From Candidatus Pantoea floridensis (GTDB lineage Bacteria > Pseudomonadota > Gammaproteobacteria > Enterobacterales > Enterobacteriaceae), in contig NZ_OCMY01000002.1 in assembly GCF_900215435.1 (NCBI RefSeq), positions 372,001 through 436,000 on the forward strand: 64,000 nucleotides of DNA. The letters are read 5' to 3'. The notes below the pieces were generated by a model, which searched no databases, had not been told where the DNA came from, and was given only the letters and a program-made list of their open reading frames with translations. The number at the start of each line of letters is the position of its first letter. The stretch's first letter is position 1. The translations under genes and the position numbers were made by a program. Shown piece after piece: positions 61,218 to 64,000 of the stretch.

Positions 61218-61865
61218 ATGAGCAGAGCACAGATAAGTCAGGACATTATTAATACCTGTCTAAAGATGAGTGCTATGGGCCTGAATCAGGGAACCTCTGG
61301 GAATATCAGCGTGCGTTTTGAAAATGGTATGCTGATTACCCCGACCAGCGTGCCATATGAAGATCTGCGCCCGGACGATATCGTTTATGTCGATATGAAC
61401 GGCGCGGCAGAACCGGGTAAAAATCCCTCTTCCGAGTGGCGATTTCACCTGGATATCCTCAAGTCAAAACCGGAAGAAAATGTCGTGCTGCATAACCACG
61501 CCATTTCTGCCACGGCGGTTGCCGTGATGAATAAAGAAATCCCCGCCATTCACTACATGGTGGCCGCCGCCGGCGGCAATGTCATTCCCTGTGCGCCTTA
61601 TGCCACCTATGGTACCCAGCAATTATCGGAATATGCGGTTAACGCCTTACAGGGTTATAAAGCCACGCTATTACAGCATCACGGTATGATCACCACGGCG
61701 AAGACGCTGGAAAAAGCGCTGTGGCTGGCACAGGAAGTCGAAGTATTGGCAAAACTGTATTTGACTATTTTACCCATTATGGATCCCGCGCCAATATTGT
61801 CCGATGCACAGATTGACGAGGTGTTGATCAAATTCCACGGCTATGGATTAAGCGATACGCATTAA
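61218..61865 (+). CDS. class II aldolase, L-fuculose-phosphate aldolase-like
   Basis: Zinc-dependent cytoplasmic aldolase of 215 residues, the length of E. coli FucA. The match is close: GLNQGTSGNISVR, GMLITPTSVPYEDL, the catalytic-type Glu in PSSEWRFH, zinc histidines in VLHNHA and LLQHHGM, and IPAIHYMVAAAGGN. It should split a ketose 1-phosphate into dihydroxyacetone phosphate and an aldehyde. A strong AAGGAG site precedes ATG 61218. It is the first structural gene before the PTS genes, so its substrate is presumably the phosphorylated product of that PTS, perhaps after oxidation. Confidence 0.92.
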   Translation: MSRAQISQDIINTCLKMSAMGLNQGTSGNISVRFENGMLITPTSVPYEDLRPDDIVYVDMNGAAEPGKNPSSEWRFHLDILKSKPEENVVLHNHAISATAVAVMNKEIPAIHYMVAAAGGNVIPCAPYATYGTQQLSEYAVNALQGYKATLLQHHGMITTAKTLEKALWLAQEVEVLAKLYLTILPIMDPAPILSDAQIDEVLIKFHGYGLSDTH

Positions 61866-61897
61866 CTCTTTTTCAATCCAACTTAATATTAGGATGA

Positions 61898-62347
61898 ATG
61901 ATGAAATTAGCTGCTAAAATTGTCGCGGATAATTTATTCGTTACACAACATGTCGCTACTGATTGGCAAGACGCAGTTCAGGCCGGTTGCGCATTACTCG
62001 AAGAGCAAGGTTACATCACCGCAGATTATTATCAGGGCATTTTAAATAGCGTGGCAGAGCATGGCCCTTACTTTGTAATTCTACCCGGTATTGCTATGCC
62101 ACACGCCAGACCTGAGGCAGGTGCGATCAAAACCGGCTGTAGCCTGGTTATTCTCAAAGAACCGGTTGTCTTTGGTCATGAGGATCATGACCCGGTCAGC
62201 ATTCTTTTCACCATGGCAGCTAAAAATAACGAAGAACTCAATGAAGGCATCCTCATGGAAATTATGACGCTGCTGGATGATGACCACCTTATTGAGCAAT
62301 TGAAGCATGCTACAGATGGGGAACAGGTACGTGACCTACTTTCCTGA
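61898..62347 (+). CDS. PTS IIA component, fructose/mannitol (GatA/UlaC) family
   Basis: Cytoplasmic phosphocarrier of 149 residues (EIIA-Man/Fru type 2 fold). The phosphorylated histidine is His69 in GIAMPHARPEAGA; FVILPGIAMPHARP is the family signature. Later VVFGHEDHDPVSILFTMAA and AAKNNEEL-type segments fit UlaC/GatA relatives. It accepts phosphate from HPr, probably the paralogue encoded next, and passes it to the IIB domain inside the permease at 62764. AGGA lies just before the ATG pair at 61898/61901. Confidence 0.92.
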   Translation: MMKLAAKIVADNLFVTQHVATDWQDAVQAGCALLEEQGYITADYYQGILNSVAEHGPYFVILPGIAMPHARPEAGAIKTGCSLVILKEPVVFGHEDHDPVSILFTMAAKNNEELNEGILMEIMTLLDDDHLIEQLKHATDGEQVRDLLS

Positions 62348-62373
62348 TAATAACGTGGCTAAAGGAGAGAGCG

Positions 62374-62634
62374 ATGAAATCAATTGAAATCGTGATCACG
62401 AACCCGACAGGACTGCATACCCGACCCGGCGCGAGTTTTGTCAAAGAAGCAAAACGTTTCCAGTCAGAAATCCTGGTAAAAAAAGGCGATAAAATTGCCA
62501 ATGGAAAAAGCTTAATGAAACTCCTGCAGGTAGGGATTTCTTATCAGGATAAAATATCTATTAGCGCTGAAGGCCCTGATGAAGAGGCGGCACTTAGCGC
62601 ACTGAGCACCTTTATTTCTTCATTAGAAGATTGA
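62374..62634 (+). CDS. HPr-family phosphocarrier paralogue
   Basis: Small phosphocarrier of 86 residues. The active histidine is His15 in NPTGLHTRPGASFVKEA, and Ser46 with NGKSLMKLLQVG matches the conserved regulatory region of HPr. Residue spacing equals canonical HPr (85-88 residues). A strong AAGGAGA site precedes ATG 62374. It lies 26 bp after the IIA gene, so the operon carries its own HPr; relatives of this kind are FPr/Npr-like or sugar-specific HPr paralogues. No enzyme I gene is nearby. Confidence 0.92.
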   Translation: MKSIEIVITNPTGLHTRPGASFVKEAKRFQSEILVKKGDKIANGKSLMKLLQVGISYQDKISISAEGPDEEAALSALSTFISSLED

Positions 62635-62696
62635 ATCGTCAACACCAGGGTCTTCGGTCGTCATAATTGGCGGCTTAACAATAAGCCAGGCATATC

Positions 62697-62720
62697 TTAG
62701 GGTGCGTAGTTATGCGCACC
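62697..62720 (+). repeat. GTAG-family REP palindrome, type A (degenerate)
   Basis: TTAGGGTGCGTAGTTATGCGCACC, abbreviated here by its arms TGCGTA and ATGCGCACC, lies in the 129-bp gap between the HPr and permease genes. Its head reads TTAG instead of GTAG. Confidence 0.6.
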
Positions 62721-62763
62721 TGCACGATTAACCTTCACGCTTTATAATAATAGAGGTTGCAAT

Positions 62764-64000
62764 ATGGTTGCTCTTATAATGCGTTACATTGATAACTTTC
62801 TCTCTTATGGCGCAACCATCGTTGTGCCGATATTAATCTTGTTTGTGGCATTATTTTTTCGGGTAAAATTGCTGGACGCCATCAAAAGCGCCATTGCCAT
62901 CTCAGTGGGTTTTATTGGTATCAATCTGATGATTGGTTTTATGGTGACCAATCTGGGTGCGGCGACCAAATTGATGACCGAACGTTTTGATATCCATTTA
63001 ACCGTGTTGGATACCGGATGGTCGGTCGGCGCGGCGATATCTTATGCCACACCGCTGGTACTTTGGGTATTTGTACTGCACTTTTTGATTAATGGCATCA
63101 TGCTTTGGCGTAACTGGACCAACGTGCTGAACGTTGATTTGTGGAATTACTGGCACTTCATCTTCACCGGCGCGCTGGTGTATTACTCAACCGGTTCAAT
63201 CTTCTTAAGCATATTGGCTATAGCCATCAGTATTATCGTCGTGCTGAAATTAGCGGACTGGGGTGCACCGATTGTCGAGAAGTATTTCCAGATGCCAGGC
63301 GTCACTTTCGCCCATCTGGAAACCATCAACTGGCTGCCTGTGGGTTACGGTTTGAATAAGCTGTGGAGCATCATTCCGGGCATTAATAAAATTGGCGAAC
63401 GGAGCAGCGATTCTGCTGACGTGGCTCTGCATCAAACGACAGCTAAATGTTTGGTATGCTGCCCTTCCGGGGTCGCCACATCTTCAATGATCATTAAAAA
63501 GGTACAGAAGCACTTTGATGACCTGAATATTCAGCTTGAGATTTCGCAATGCAAGCTGGCGGAAGTCGAACAGTACGCTCAATCAGTTAAGCCCGACTTT
63601 GTGATCCACTCAGCCGCTTTACCGCCGGGAACGCATCTGGATTGTCCGTCGTTTTTGGGCGTGAAAATTCTCGCCGGCGCTGCAGGCAACGAAATTTACG
63701 ACCAGATTATGGAAACCGTCTTTCACGCGCATCAGCCGGATGACACATCCCAGAGCACGAATGATAATAGGATTGGTGTGCTCTATAAAATCATTGGCGA
63801 CCCCGGAATTCTTGGCTTACTGATCGGATTAGGCATTGGCTTATTAGCCGGCTATGACATCAAAGGCACCTTAATTCTGATGACTCAGCTGGCAGCCGTG
63901 ATGATTCTTTTGCCGATGATGACGCGAAAACTCATGGAAGGTTTATCGGCTATTTCGATTGGTGCTCAGAGCTATATGTCGAAGAAGTTCCCGGGAAGAA
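62764..64000 (+). CDS. GatC-like PTS permease with an inserted GatB-like IIB domain (IIC-IIB-IIC, partial)
   Basis: Reading the plus strand from ATG 62764 gives a frame that stays open to the window end (412 residues seen, no stop). Residues 1-215 match galactitol IIC: VVPILILFVALFFR, GFIGINLMIGFMV, NVLNVDLWNYWHFIFTGALV, LKLADWGAPIVEKYF. Residues about 227-305 are not membrane-like and match GatB-type IIB: CLVCCPSGVATSSM with phospho-cysteine-type Cys233, then LEISQCKLAEVEQY and FLGVKILAGAAGNEIYDQI. After a polar linker, IIC resumes at about 344 with GDPGILGLLIGLGIGLLAGYDIKG. The insertion falls at a cytoplasmic loop of IIC. Ribosome site AGAGG upstream. The C-terminal third is beyond the window. 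Confidence 0.88.
   Translation, partial: MVALIMRYIDNFLSYGATIVVPILILFVALFFRVKLLDAIKSAIAISVGFIGINLMIGFMVTNLGAATKLMTERFDIHLTVLDTGWSVGAAISYATPLVLWVFVLHFLINGIMLWRNWTNVLNVDLWNYWHFIFTGALVYYSTGSIFLSILAIAISIIVVLKLADWGAPIVEKYFQMPGVTFAHLETINWLPVGYGLNKLWSIIPGINKIGERSSDSADVALHQTTAKCLVCCPSGVATSSMIIKKVQKHFDDLNIQLEISQCKLAEVEQYAQSVKPDFVIHSAALPPGTHLDCPSFLGVKILAGAAGNEIYDQIMETVFHAHQPDDTSQSTNDNRIGVLYKIIGDPGILGLLIGLGIGLLAGYDIKGTLILMTQLAAVMILLPMMTRKLMEGLSAISIGAQSYMSKKFPGR

Overview
This window looks like DNA from a Pantoea-like member of the Enterobacterales (Erwiniaceae). The evidence is ERIC-type intergenic repeats, enterobacterial-type genes throughout (EntS, Fes, FepB, UxuR-like, CusRS-like, RbsA-like, FucA-like) and a thiOSGF thiamine cluster, which is a known hallmark of the large Pantoea plasmids (LPP-1). 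Replicon assignment is inference: no replication, partition or transfer genes are visible. Nearly all of the window is metabolic and transport accessory load; I see no rRNA, tRNA, insertion sequence, phage or CRISPR.

Layout. 1-4.2 kb: minus-strand sugar ABC operon (TIM-barrel isomerase/epimerase, binding protein, double ATPase, truncated permease). 4.4-7.3 kb: secreted alpha/beta hydrolase with a CusRS-like two-component system. 7.3-10.2 kb: nitroreductase, quinone-reductase-like MDR enzyme and divergent LysR. 10.2-20.2 kb: minus-strand catabolic operon (RraA-like, MHS-type MFS, HyuA, HyuB, SDR, aminotransferase, TetR, glutamate dehydrogenase). 20.7-25.2 kb: cellobiose-type PTS (IIC, GH1 phospho-glycosidase, IIB, UxuR-like regulator) with a divergent IIA and TTGGCATACCAA-type operators. 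25.3-26.5 kb: LysE exporter and a lipoprotein in convergent overlap.

26.6-41.6 kb is a catecholate siderophore locus: TonB receptor, Fes-like esterase, MbtH, a 2797-residue two-module NRPS (C-A-T-E-C-A-T-TE), EntS-like exporter and FepB-like binding protein, with Fur boxes. The second A domain carries the EntF serine code; the first is predicted to take a basic amino acid that is epimerised. The likely product is a chrysobactin/vanchrobactin-type (DHB-D-basic-L-Ser)n compound. Dihydroxybenzoate synthesis and activation genes are not in the window and must act in trans. 41.7-47.2 kb: TPP-riboswitch operon thiOSGF-thiZXY with a ThiF-rhodanese fusion. 47.5 kb: orphan RibH2-type lumazine synthase. 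48-51 kb: two MFS genes. 51.2-60.2 kb: two divergent operons that together form a Dpp-type peptide transporter with an MlrC/M81 peptidase, a ROK kinase and a ROK repressor.

60.2-64 kb: DeoR regulator, FucA-like aldolase, a PTS IIA, a dedicated HPr paralogue and, running off the end, a GatC-like PTS permease with a GatB-like IIB domain inserted in the middle of the IIC domain. This IIC-IIB-IIC architecture with its own HPr is the most unusual thing in the window. A family of GTAG-headed REP palindromes is scattered between genes at ten loci, one of which has extended a reading frame.
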